DNA from: Cereibacter_A azotoformans
GTDB taxonomy: Bacteria > Pseudomonadota > Alphaproteobacteria > Rhodobacterales > Rhodobacteraceae
Assembly: GCF_003050905.1 (NCBI RefSeq)
Contig: NZ_QAOT01000007.1
Length of the DNA stretch: 64,000 nt
Reading direction: 5' to 3' (one strand)
The notes beneath the pieces are model-generated. The model did no database searches. It was not told the origin of the DNA and saw only the letters and a list, made by a program, of their open reading frames with translations. Position 1 is the stretch's first letter, and the number at the start of each line of letters is the position of its first letter. Position numbers and translations under genes: made by a program. This document shows, one piece after another, positions 1 through 10,765 of the stretch.

Positions 1-2324
1 CGGCGAAGCGCCCCGCCGGCATCTCGGATGCCGAGATGGAGCGTCGCCTCGCCGCCCTGCGCGCTGCCAAGCTGCGCGAAGTCGACGACGCCAAGCGCCG
101 CGCCGAGGAAGAGCGCCAGCGCGAGGAAGAGCGCCAGCGCCGGCGCGAAGAGCTCGAGGCGAAGGAACGCGAAGAGCGTGAGCGCGCCGAAGCCCTGCGC
201 CAGAAGGCCGAGGATGAGGAGCGCGCCCGCCGCGAGGCCGAAGAGGCCGCCCGCCGTGCCGAAGAGGCCAAGCGTGCGCCCGCCCCGGCTCCGGCCACCG
301 CACAGCCGGACGCAGCCGACTCGCGCGCCTCTGCGCCGACCTCGGCCAAGCCCGGTCTGCCGCCCTCGCGCAAGGAGCGCGAGCGCGAGGCCGATCGCGA
401 CCGCACGACCAAGAAGGACGATTCGCGCCGCTCGGGCAAGCTGACCCTGAACGAGGCGCTTTCGGGCGAGGGCGGGCGCACGCGCTCGCTCGCCGCGATG
501 AAGCGCAAGCAGGAGAAGGCCCGCCAGAAGGCGATGGGCTTCGGCCACAAGGCCGAAAAGCAGGTGCGCGACGTGCAGCTGCCGGAAACCATCGTGGTGC
601 AGGAGCTTGCCAACCGCATGGCGGAGCGGGCGGCCGACGTGGTCAAGGCGCTCATGAAGATGGGCATGATGGTCACGATGAACCAGTCCATCGACGCCGA
701 CACGGCCGAACTGGTGATCGAGGAATTCGGCCACCGCGCCGTCCGGGTCTCGGATGCCGACGTCGAACATGTGATCGACACGGTCGAGGACAAGGCGGAG
801 GATCTCCAGCCGCGTCCGCCGATCATCACGATCATGGGCCACGTTGACCACGGCAAGACCTCGCTTCTGGACGCGATCCGCAAGACGAGCGTGGTCTCGG
901 GCGAGGCCGGCGGCATCACGCAGCACATCGGCGCCTATCAGGTGAAGACCGAAAGCGGCGCCGTGCTGACCTTCCTCGACACGCCCGGCCACGCGGCCTT
1001 CACCTCGATGCGTGCCCGTGGTGCGCAGGTGACGGACATCGTCGTGCTGGTGGTGGCGGCGGATGACGCCGTGATGCCGCAGACCGTCGAGGCCATCAAG
1101 CATGCCAAGGCGGCCAAGGTGCCGATGATCGTCGCGATCAACAAGATCGACAAGCCGGACGCGGACCCGAACAAGGTGCGCACCGACCTGCTCCAGCACG
1201 AGGTCATCGTCGAGAAGATGTCGGGCGACGTGCTCGATGTCGAGGTCTCGGCAAAGACGGGTCTGGGGCTCGACGAGCTGCTCGAGAACATCGCGCTTCA
1301 GGCCGAGCTTCTCGACCTTCGCGCCAACCCCAAGCGGGCGGCTCAGGGCGCGGTGATCGAGGCCAAGCTCGACGTGGGCCGCGGCCCGGTCGCGACGGTG
1401 CTGGTGCAGCACGGCACGCTCAAGCGCGGCGACATCTTCGTCGTGGGTCAGCAGTGGGGCAAGGTCCGCGCGCTGGTCAACGACAAGGGCGAGCGCGTGG
1501 ACGAGGCCGGCCCTTCGGTCCCGGTCGAGGTTCTGGGTCTGAACGGGACGCCGGAAGCCGGTGACGTGCTGAACGTGGTCGAGACGGAGGCCCAGGCTCG
1601 CGAGATCGCCGACTACCGCGAGAAGGCGGCGCGTGACAAGCGCGCGGCTGCGGGGGCGGCGACGACGCTGGAACAGCTGATGGCCAAGGCCAAGGCCGAT
1701 GCCGACGTGGCGGAACTGCCGGTGGTCATCAAGGCCGACGTGCAGGGCTCGGCCGAGGCCATCGTGCAGGCGCTGGAGAAGGTCGGCAACGAGGAGGTCC
1801 GCGTGCGCGTCCTCCACTACGGCGTGGGCGCGATCACCGAGACCGACATCGGCCTCGCAGAAGCCTCGCAGGCCGCGGTCATCGGCTTCAACGTCCGGGC
1901 CAACGCCTCGGCGCGTCAGGCCGCGAATCAGAAGAGCGTCGAGATCCGCTACTACAGCGTGATCTATGATCTCGTGGACGACGTGAAGAAGGCGGCCTCG
2001 GGTCTGTTGAAGGCGGAAGTGCGCGAGCATTTCATCGGCTATGCCCGGATCCAGGAGGTCTTCCGCATCACCGGCGTCGGCAACGTGGCGGGCTGCCTCG
2101 TGACCGAGGGTGTGGCGCGGCGTTCGGCCGGTGTGCGCCTGCTGCGTGACAACGTGGTGATCCACGAGGGCACGCTGAAGACGCTCAAGCGCTTCAAGGA
2201 CGAGGTCAAGGAAGTGCAGTCCGGTCAGGAATGCGGCATGGCCTTCGAACGCTACGAGGACATCCGTGCCGGAGACGTCATCGAGATCTTCGAACGCGAG
2301 GAAGTCGAGCGCAAGCTCGCCTGA
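1..2324 (+). CDS. infB: translation initiation factor IF-2, 5' truncated
   Basis: IF-2 is the GTPase that places initiator tRNA on the 30S subunit. The reading frame is open to the first base of the window, so the true start lies outside it and at least 773 residues are visible. A long charged helical region rich in E, R, K and A comes first, as usual for the IF-2 N-terminus. The G domain follows, with GHVDHGKT at 837-860, DTPGH at 978-992 and NKID near 1140. The conserved C-terminal IF-2 domains run to the TGA at 2322-2324. A strong hairpin terminator follows at once. The identification is certain; only the missing 5' end is unknown. Confidence 0.97.
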   Translation, partial: AKRPAGISDAEMERRLAALRAAKLREVDDAKRRAEEERQREEERQRRREELEAKEREERERAEALRQKAEDEERARREAEEAARRAEEAKRAPAPAPATAQPDAADSRASAPTSAKPGLPPSRKEREREADRDRTTKKDDSRRSGKLTLNEALSGEGGRTRSLAAMKRKQEKARQKAMGFGHKAEKQVRDVQLPETIVVQELANRMAERAADVVKALMKMGMMVTMNQSIDADTAELVIEEFGHRAVRVSDADVEHVIDTVEDKAEDLQPRPPIITIMGHVDHGKTSLLDAIRKTSVVSGEAGGITQHIGAYQVKTESGAVLTFLDTPGHAAFTSMRARGAQVTDIVVLVVAADDAVMPQTVEAIKHAKAAKVPMIVAINKIDKPDADPNKVRTDLLQHEVIVEKMSGDVLDVEVSAKTGLGLDELLENIALQAELLDLRANPKRAAQGAVIEAKLDVGRGPVATVLVQHGTLKRGDIFVVGQQWGKVRALVNDKGERVDEAGPSVPVEVLGLNGTPEAGDVLNVVETEAQAREIADYREKAARDKRAAAGAATTLEQLMAKAKADADVAELPVVIKADVQGSAEAIVQALEKVGNEEVRVRVLHYGVGAITETDIGLAEASQAAVIGFNVRANASARQAANQKSVEIRYYSVIYDLVDDVKKAASGLLKAEVREHFIGYARIQEVFRITGVGNVAGCLVTEGVARRSAGVRLLRDNVVIHEGTLKTLKRFKDEVKEVQSGQECGMAFERYEDIRAGDVIEIFEREEVERKLA

Positions 2325-2345
2325 ACCGCAGGTCTTCCGCCGAAA

Positions 2346-2376
2346 AAGAAAGGCCGGGCGCTTGCCCGGCCTTTTC
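2346..2376 (+). terminator. infB rho-independent terminator
   Basis: A perfect 10-bp stem (2350-2359 with 2364-2373) closes a GCTT tetraloop. It is flanked by an A-rich run upstream and TTTT downstream, 25 bases after the infB stop. It ends the infB transcript before the oppositely oriented small ORF. Confidence 0.9.
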
Positions 2377-2410
2377 CTTCAACACTCCGGGCCGCCTGCC
2401 CGCAGGATCA

Positions 2411-2551
2411 TCAGGCGGCGCGTTTCGATGGAATCGGGTATCCGACGAAGGTCTTTTCATCGACCCGGACCATCACCTTGCCATCGGCGAGCTGACCGAT
2501 GAGAAGACCCTGAACCGAGACGCAGCTTCCGATCGTGATCGTCCTGAGCAT
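2411..2551 (-). CDS. small conserved-looking protein, 46 residues, unknown function
   Basis: A minus-strand ATG at 2551 opens a 46-codon frame ending in TGA at 2411. The product begins MLRTITIGSCVSVQGLLIG and ends in the basic tail PSKRAA. A purine-rich ribosome-binding site (GGGGGAAAG) lies a few bases upstream. Codon use is ordinary for the genome, with G or C in most third positions. The middle (ADGKVMVRVDEKTFVGYPI) would fit two short beta strands. No signal peptide or membrane segment is evident. The upstream 137 bases are unusually AT-rich for this window and probably hold its promoter and leader. I do not recognise the family. Coding status is inferred from the start signal and codon pattern. 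Confidence 0.55.
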   Translation of the reverse strand: MLRTITIGSCVSVQGLLIGQLADGKVMVRVDEKTFVGYPIPSKRAA

Positions 2552-2688
2552 CTGCTTTCCCCCAAAGAAGCAAGTTTCCCCAGGTTCAGGTTAGTCACAA
2601 ATCGATAAAGAAACACGCAGGATTTTGGTCGTAGAGCCTTATTGGGGTGCGGCAAATAAACGATTGATACCCTAATGCCACAGGGACG

Positions 2689-3087
2689 TTACAGCCAGTC
2701 GCGCAGGATCGGGATGAGCGGCAGGTCCGCCGGCGGCATCGGATAGTCGCGCAGCGCCTGCGGGCGCACCCAGGCGAGCTTCTGGCCCTCGTGCGGCTGG
2801 GGGATTCCCTCCCAGCGGCGGCAGGCGAAGAGCGGCATCAGCAGGTGGAAATCCTCGTAGGCATGGCTCGCGAAGGTGAGCGGCGCCAGGCAGCTCGCCT
2901 TCGTGTCGATGCCAAGCTCTTCCCTCAGCTCGCGGATCAGCGCGGCCTCGGGGCTCTCACCGGGCTCGACCTTGCCGCCGGGAAATTCCCACAGGCCCGC
3001 GAGCGACTTGCCCTCGGGCCGCTGCGCCAGAAGCACGCGGCCGTCGCCGTCGATGAGGGCCACGGCCGAGACGAGGACGATCTTCAC
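2689..3087 (-). CDS. mutT: MutT-type Nudix hydrolase (8-oxo-dGTP diphosphatase)
   Basis: This is a 132-residue Nudix protein with a complete Nudix box at residues 38-60 (GKVEPGESPEAALIRELREE then LGI), the metal-binding and catalytic signature. Its short length and N-terminal beta-strand pattern match MutT, which removes oxidised dGTP from the nucleotide pool so that it is not incorporated into DNA. Translation starts at a GTG that overlaps the argJ stop by four bases (GTGA), so the two genes are translationally coupled. The argJ-mutT pairing is common in this bacterial group. The exact substrate is inferred from family resemblance; other small Nudix substrates cannot be excluded. Confidence 0.88.
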   Translation of the reverse strand: MKIVLVSAVALIDGDGRVLLAQRPEGKSLAGLWEFPGGKVEPGESPEAALIRELREELGIDTKASCLAPLTFASHAYEDFHLLMPLFACRRWEGIPQPHEGQKLAWVRPQALRDYPMPPADLPLIPILRDWL

Positions 3088-4421
3088 GAGCGATAGTCGG
3101 CGTTGATGTCGATGTAGCGGTGCGTCAGGTCGCAGGTCCAGACCGTGCGGCTGCCGGTGCCGAGGCCCAGATCCACCGCAATGACCAGATCGGACTGTTT
3201 CATGTAGGCCGCGCCGTCCTCCTCGCGATAATCGGGGCTGCGCCAGCCCTTCTCGGCGACCAGGATGTCGCCGAACCGGATCGACAGCCTGTCGCGGTCG
3301 GCAACCGCACCCGACTTGCCCACGGCCATCACGATGCGGCCCCAGTTCGGATCTTCCCCCGCGATGGCCGTCTTGACGAGCGGCGAATTCGCGATGGCCA
3401 TGGCGACCCGGTGCGCGTCTTCGGGGCCTTCCGCACCCGTGACCCGAATCTCGACGAACTTCGTGGCGCCCTCACCGTCACGCACCACCTGATGCGCGAG
3501 GTCCAGCATCACCCGCCCCAACGCAGCCTCGAAATCGCGTCCCGCCTTCGAGCGTCCGTTCAACTCGGCCGCCGGGCTGGTGCCGGTGGCGGCCAGCAGC
3601 AGCGCGTCCGAGGTGGAGGTGTCGCTGTCCACGGTGATCGCGTTGAAGGTGGCCTCCACCTGCCGCGAGAGCATCTTCTGCAGGAGGGGCTGGGAGATCT
3701 TCGCGTCGGTGAAGATATAGACCAGCATCGTAGCCATGTCGGGTGCGATCATGCCCGAGCCCTTGGCGATGCCCGCGATCTGGATCGGGCCGCCCTCGCC
3801 CTCGACCACCGCACAGGCCCCCTTCGGGAAGGTGTCGGTCGTCATCATGGCGCGCGCCGCCATTTCGATCGCGTCCCCCGACAGGCCCTCGACCAGCGCG
3901 GGGATCTGCGCGGTGATGCGCTCGTAGGGCAGCGGTTCGCCGATCACGCCGGTCGAGGAGGAGAAGACCCGCTCCACCGGCAGGCCCAGGGCCTCGGCCA
4001 CGCCGCCGGTCACGGCCTCGACCGCCTCGACGCCCACGGCGCCGGTGAAGGCGTTCGAGTTGCCCGAGTTCACGATGATCGCCGCACCGGCCTCCGAGAC
4101 CTTGCCGATCTTGGCCTGACAGTCGAGCACGCAGGCCGCCCGCGTCGAGGAGCGGGTGAAGACACCCGCCATGGAAGTGCCCGGCGCGAGCCGGATCAGC
4201 ATCACGTCCTTGCGGTTCTGGTAGCGCACGCCCGCCTCTACGGCGGAGAATTCCACCCCGCCGATGGCCGGAAGGGTGGGGAAGGAGGCGGGGGCCAGCG
4301 GCGACACCAGCTTGGCGCCCGCGGTCCTTGCTTCGGGCTTCTCGGCCTTCGTGCGGGCCTTGAGCTTCGACAGCTTCTTCTTCAGCGCCTTGGCTTCGTC
4401 TTTCCAGTCCGTCTTGCCCAT
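3084..4421 (-). CDS. argJ: bifunctional glutamate N-acetyltransferase / ornithine acetyltransferase
   Basis: ArgJ transfers acetyl groups from N-acetylornithine to glutamate and so drives the cyclic arginine pathway. I place the start at the ATG at 4421, which has GGAGG seven bases upstream. An earlier in-frame start at 4484 would run into the upstream gene. The 445-residue product carries the self-cleavage site KGSGMIAPDMATML, with cleavage expected between Ala230 and the nucleophile Thr231. The first forty or so residues form a lysine-rich stretch (KALKKKLSKLKARTKAEK) before the conserved core, longer than is typical. It lies 22 bases after the parvulin gene and overlaps mutT, so the three genes form one transcription unit. 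Confidence 0.95.
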   Translation of the reverse strand: MGKTDWKDEAKALKKKLSKLKARTKAEKPEARTAGAKLVSPLAPASFPTLPAIGGVEFSAVEAGVRYQNRKDVMLIRLAPGTSMAGVFTRSSTRAACVLDCQAKIGKVSEAGAAIIVNSGNSNAFTGAVGVEAVEAVTGGVAEALGLPVERVFSSSTGVIGEPLPYERITAQIPALVEGLSGDAIEMAARAMMTTDTFPKGACAVVEGEGGPIQIAGIAKGSGMIAPDMATMLVYIFTDAKISQPLLQKMLSRQVEATFNAITVDSDTSTSDALLLAATGTSPAAELNGRSKAGRDFEAALGRVMLDLAHQVVRDGEGATKFVEIRVTGAEGPEDAHRVAMAIANSPLVKTAIAGEDPNWGRIVMAVGKSGAVADRDRLSIRFGDILVAEKGWRSPDYREEDGAAYMKQSDLVIAVDLGLGTGSRTVWTCDLTHRYIDINADYRS

Positions 4422-4443
4422 GCCCGTGCCTCCGGTTCGCGGA

Positions 4444-5298
4444 TCAGTCGAGCAGTTCTTCCTTCCGAAGCGTCGCCGGGTCAATCCCCTCGCCGGGGCG
4501 GACGATGGTCGCCTTGGCCGTCACCTCGTCAATGTGGCGGGCGATCGCCTCCTGTTCGATCTGGCCGGCCAGCTCGTCGCGCATCTCGTCAAGCGTGGGC
4601 TTTTCGGCGATGCGGGTCTCGTTCAGCTTGACGAGGTGCCAGCCGAACTGGGTCTCGATCGGGCCCGCAACCTCGCCGGGCTTCATCCCGACGACCGCAT
4701 CCTCGAAAGGCTTCACCATCATCCCGAGACCGAACCAGCCGAGCGAGCCGCCATTGGCCGCCGCACCGTCGGACGAATGCTCCCGGGCCATGTCGGCGAA
4801 GTCGGCGCCGCCCTCGATCTCGGCCTTGAGCTTGGTGGCCTCTTCCTCGGTCTCCACCAGGATGTGCGAGGCGTTGTATTCCGTCTGTTCGGCCGCATCG
4901 GCAAAGCGCGCGTCATAGGCCGCCTGAAGGGCCTCGTCCGTGACGGCGCCTTCAACCACCCGGCGCATCGCCACGGCCGAGAGGAACCCGCGCTCTTCGT
5001 TCTGCAGCGACAGCTGGTCGCGCTTCGTCACCGTTCCCTCGACCGATTGCGAGAGGGCGGCCTGCTGGATCAGCTGCTCGAGGATGCCCTTGAAAAGCGC
5101 CTCGTCCGGCAGGCTCTGATACTGGTCCGGCAGACCCGCCCGGAGCGCGATCATGTGGCCCAGCGTGATCTCCTGCCCGTTGACCGTCGCCACCACCGTG
5201 TCGGCCGTCACCTCGTCCGCACGGACCGGAGCGGCCAGCGCCAGGGCGCAGAGGGCCGCGACGGAGGCGCCCCGCCAGAACCTTGCAATGTTCGCCAT
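4444..5298 (-). CDS. periplasmic parvulin-type peptidyl-prolyl isomerase (PpiC/SurA-like)
   Basis: This is a 284-residue exported foldase. An N-terminal signal peptide (hydrophobic AALCALALAAPVRA) is followed by a SurA-like helical region. The PpiC domain, roughly residues 135-230, carries the usual motifs: NASHILVETEEEA, FADMAREHSSDGAA and GSLGWFG. I chose the ATG at 5298, which has AGGAG nine bases upstream; a GTG two codons earlier sits too close to the same site. It likely assists folding of secreted or outer-membrane proteins. It is divergent from secA, a fitting neighbour, and is followed by argJ and mutT. The exact clients are unknown. Confidence 0.9.
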   Translation of the reverse strand: MANIARFWRGASVAALCALALAAPVRADEVTADTVVATVNGQEITLGHMIALRAGLPDQYQSLPDEALFKGILEQLIQQAALSQSVEGTVTKRDQLSLQNEERGFLSAVAMRRVVEGAVTDEALQAAYDARFADAAEQTEYNASHILVETEEEATKLKAEIEGGADFADMAREHSSDGAAANGGSLGWFGLGMMVKPFEDAVVGMKPGEVAGPIETQFGWHLVKLNETRIAEKPTLDEMRDELAGQIEQEAIARHIDEVTAKATIVRPGEGIDPATLRKEELLD

Positions 5299-5336
5299 TT
5301 TCACCTTCTCCTGAACGGGCGCGCCCTCGCGCGACG

Positions 5337-5365
5337 TTGACTTGACCCCTCCATCCCCTTACATC
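5337..5365 (+). promoter_or_regulatory. candidate secA promoter
   Basis: TTGACT at 5337-5342 and TACATC at 5360-5365 are separated by 17 bases. The -10 lacks the final T, as do other candidate promoters in this window; the tRNA-Leu promoter has the identical TACATC. It would give a leader of about 125 bases before the secA start. Assigned by pattern only. Confidence 0.45.
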
Positions 5366-5496
5366 GCTTGGGTCGCGTGAGCCGGGGCCGGGCTGTCTGC
5401 CTTCTAGGAGACTACGGGCGGAAGGAGCAAGGCCGATGGGTCACACGATCATGTCAAGAGCACTTGGCTTGTCAGGAACGACCAGGCGGAGAAAAC

Positions 5497-8217
<2,721 letters not shown>

Positions 8218-8238
8218 TTGCGGCGAGATTGAGGCATA

Positions 8239-8281
8239 AACCGGCTTCTTTCTCACGCTGAGCGGGAGGAAGCCGGTTCTA
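8239..8281 (+). terminator. secA terminator hairpin
   Basis: Perfect 10-bp arms at 8239-8248 and 8269-8278 enclose a 20-base loop, starting 22 bases after the secA stop. A short TTCT follows, so the T-tract is weak, but position and stem strength support termination. Confidence 0.7.
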
Positions 8282-8365
8282 TCGCGGGCATCGGCAAGTT
8301 GTTGCCACCAATTTGCCCCGTTTCCTCCTTATCAGCTTCTGACCGGCAGCAGGCAGGGCGGAAGG

Positions 8366-9250
8366 ATGGAGCGGGTTCGGAGACTGGCAACAGCCGGGGT
8401 GACGGTGACGCTGGCGCTGGGTGCCGGCCACTATATGGAAGCGTCGGCCCAGCGGGCGCGCGACGATCTGCGCCCGACGCATGTCATCCCCGTTTCCGCA
8501 GAGATCCCTGCAGCCGAAACCGCTCAGACAGCCGAGAGCCCGGCGCCCAAACTTCCCCAAGGCTCGCCGACCGCAGGGTCGGACACCGAAGCGGCCTGCC
8601 TCACCGGCCTGACGCTGGCGGCCGAGCCCGCGGCCATGCTGGCCCTGACCATCACCGCCCCCTGTCGCGCCGACGAGCGCGTGGTGCTTCGGCATGGCGG
8701 CCTTGCGGTGACGGGCCGCCTCTCGTCGGCCGGCCACCTCAGCACCCACCTTCCCGCGCTCGACACCCAGGGGCGCGTGGCTGTCCTCTTCGCCGACGGG
8801 TCGCAAGCCGAAGCCGCCCAGCCGATACCCGAGGCGGCTGCCGTTCACCGCTTCGGTGTCCAGTGGCTCGGCGCGCACGGTATTGAAGTCCACGCCTTCA
8901 ACGGTCCGGTGCAGCACGGAGGTCCCGGACATGTCTCGGCGGTCGATCCGGGCCGCACCTCCGGGCGGGGCGGCTTCCTCTCACTGCTGGGCGAGGCGGA
9001 GGTGCCGCTGCCCATGCTGGCCGAGATCTACACCTTTCCGATCGCCGACCCGCGCGCCACCGTTCAGCTCGAGGCCGAGGTGCGCGCGTCCACCTGCGGC
9101 CGCGCCCTGCTGGCCGAAGTGGTCGAGAGCGTCGGGGGGCGCACTTCGGTCACCGAACTCACCCTGGACATGCCGGCATGCGACGGTGTGGGCGGCCATA
9201 TCGTGTTGAAGAATCTGCCCCGAGACCTGAATATGGCCGCTTCTCGGTAG
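8366..9250 (+). CDS. exported protein of unknown function
   Basis: This 294-residue protein has an N-terminal hydrophobic segment (ATAGVTVTLALGAGHYM) after basic residues, fitting a signal peptide or anchor. A low-complexity Ala/Pro/Thr/Glu region follows at about residues 45-75. The body has paired cysteines (ACLTG and APCRAD; STCGR and PACDG), suggesting disulfides in an oxidising compartment. I recognise no enzymatic motif. It sits 15 bases before the OmpA-fusion gene in the same direction, so the two are probably co-transcribed and may act together at the cell envelope. Proteins like this next to secA are sometimes labelled translocase; nothing in the sequence supports that name. Confidence 0.8.
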   Translation: MERVRRLATAGVTVTLALGAGHYMEASAQRARDDLRPTHVIPVSAEIPAAETAQTAESPAPKLPQGSPTAGSDTEAACLTGLTLAAEPAAMLALTITAPCRADERVVLRHGGLAVTGRLSSAGHLSTHLPALDTQGRVAVLFADGSQAEAAQPIPEAAAVHRFGVQWLGAHGIEVHAFNGPVQHGGPGHVSAVDPGRTSGRGGFLSLLGEAEVPLPMLAEIYTFPIADPRATVQLEAEVRASTCGRALLAEVVESVGGRTSVTELTLDMPACDGVGGHIVLKNLPRDLNMAASR

Positions 9251-9265
9251 GGCAGGCAGGGATTC

Positions 9266-10765
9266 ATGGGTGTGAAGGGGTGGCACGCGGCCTGTCTCGC
9301 CGCGCTTTTCTGGCTGGCCGGATCGGCCTCAGCGCAGGACATCACCCTCACGTCGCGCAGCGGCGCCATCACGCTTGAGGGAACGCTGCTCGGCTTCGAC
9401 GGCGAATTCTACCGGATCGGGACGAAGTACGGGCCGCTGACGGTGGATTCGGCGGGTGTCACCTGCTCGGGGCCAGAATGCCCCGAACTGGTCGCGCCGC
9501 TGGCCGAGATCCGGATCCTCGGGGCGACCGAGGCGGGACATGGCCTGCTGCCCCGACTTTTGCGGGCGCAGGCCGAGGCGCGCGGCTATGCCCTCCGGTC
9601 CTTGAAGGCGGAGGCAGGTTTCGCGACCGAGGTTCTGGACGGAAAGGGCGCTCCCGTGGCGCGGGTGAGCTTCACGCCAGCCACCCCGGCAAAGGCTGCC
9701 GAGGCGCTCGCCTCCGGCGCGGCCGACCTGGTGATCACGGCCCATGCGGATCCCGAGATGACGACCCGGGTGCTGGCCCTCGACGCTCTGGTGCCGATCG
9801 TGGCGACCGACAATCCGTTGCCGCGCATATCCACCCGCGATCTCGCGCGGGCGCTGTCGGGAGAGGTGAAGAACTGGAAAGACCTCGGCGGGCCTGACAT
9901 GCCGCTCGTGCTCCATGCGCTGGCGCGCGACATCAGCCTTGAGGCCGCGCTCGAGGCGCGGCTCGGCCGGCCCATTGCGGCAAGCGTTACCCATGGCGAT
10001 CTGGCGAGCCTTGCCGCCGGCGTGGCCCGTGACCCTTATGCGCTCGCAATTACGGGGCTCACGGCGCAGGGCCGGGCGCGGGCGCTGCCTCTGACCGACA
10101 GCTGCGGCTTTCCCCTCATCCCCTCGCCGCTCGCGGTGAAATCAGAGGACTACCCGCTCTCCCTTCCGGTCTTTCTGGTGACTCCGCGTCGTCGCCTCCC
10201 GCTTTTTGCGCGCGAGTTCCTAGAGTTTCTTTCGACGGCGCCGGCCCAGCGTGCGGTGGCTGAAGCGGGCTTCGTGGATCGTCGGCCGAGCCGCGTGCCG
10301 CTCGTGTCCGACGGGCAGAGGTTGATGAACGCGATCCGCGTGGCGGGCGAAGAGGTCCCGCTTGCGGAACTCAAACGGCTGACCGGCCTGATGGCCGGCG
10401 CCGAGCGCCTGTCGATCACCTTCCGCTTCGAGGAGGGCGGCAACAAGCTGGAGGCACAGAGCCGTGAGGCCCTGACGGACCTCGTCAAGCTGGTGGAGGT
10501 CGGCCGCTTCCGGGACCAGCAGCTGATGCTGGTCGGATTTTCCGATGGACGCGGGTCGGCCGAGGCGAACCTCTCCCTCTCGCGCGATCGGGCAGCAACC
10601 GTGGCGAGGGCGCTGCAGGAGGCCGCCCCCGATCTTGCACCGCCGCTCGTCGAAGGGTTCGGCGAAGCCCTTCCCCTGGCCTGCGATACGACCGTGGCCG
10701 GGCGGCGCATGAACCGGCGGGTGGAGCTGTGGCTTCGGCCGCTCACAGGTAACCTTGGGCCCTGA
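9266..10765 (+). CDS. solute-binding-like domain fused to an OmpA C-terminal peptidoglycan-binding domain
   Basis: This is a 499-residue exported protein with a clean signal peptide ending at ASAQ. Residues 25-75 form a small beta-rich segment. Residues about 85-350 resemble a PstS-type phosphate-binding fold (ADLVITAHADPEMT, ISTRDLARALSGEVKNWKDLGG, DPYALAITG). The last 120 residues are an OmpA-like domain (ITFRFEEGGNKL, LVGFSDGRGSAEANLSLSRD, RRVEL) that should bind peptidoglycan. Such a protein would sit in the periplasm, tethered to the wall. It follows an exported protein of unknown function by 15 bases. It overlaps the 3' end of convergent radC by 23 bases. Its ligand is unknown. Confidence 0.87.
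   Translation: MGVKGWHAACLAALFWLAGSASAQDITLTSRSGAITLEGTLLGFDGEFYRIGTKYGPLTVDSAGVTCSGPECPELVAPLAEIRILGATEAGHGLLPRLLRAQAEARGYALRSLKAEAGFATEVLDGKGAPVARVSFTPATPAKAAEALASGAADLVITAHADPEMTTRVLALDALVPIVATDNPLPRISTRDLARALSGEVKNWKDLGGPDMPLVLHALARDISLEAALEARLGRPIAASVTHGDLASLAAGVARDPYALAITGLTAQGRARALPLTDSCGFPLIPSPLAVKSEDYPLSLPVFLVTPRRRLPLFAREFLEFLSTAPAQRAVAEAGFVDRRPSRVPLVSDGQRLMNAIRVAGEEVPLAELKRLTGLMAGAERLSITFRFEEGGNKLEAQSREALTDLVKLVEVGRFRDQQLMLVGFSDGRGSAEANLSLSRDRAATVARALQEAAPDLAPPLVEGFGEALPLACDTTVAGRRMNRRVELWLRPLTGNLGP

Noticed and set aside
5368..5496. N-terminal extension of SecA by 43 residues
   Set aside because: The sequence does not resemble SecA, lies at or before the predicted transcription start, and the ATG at 5497 has a good ribosome-binding site and the conserved start.
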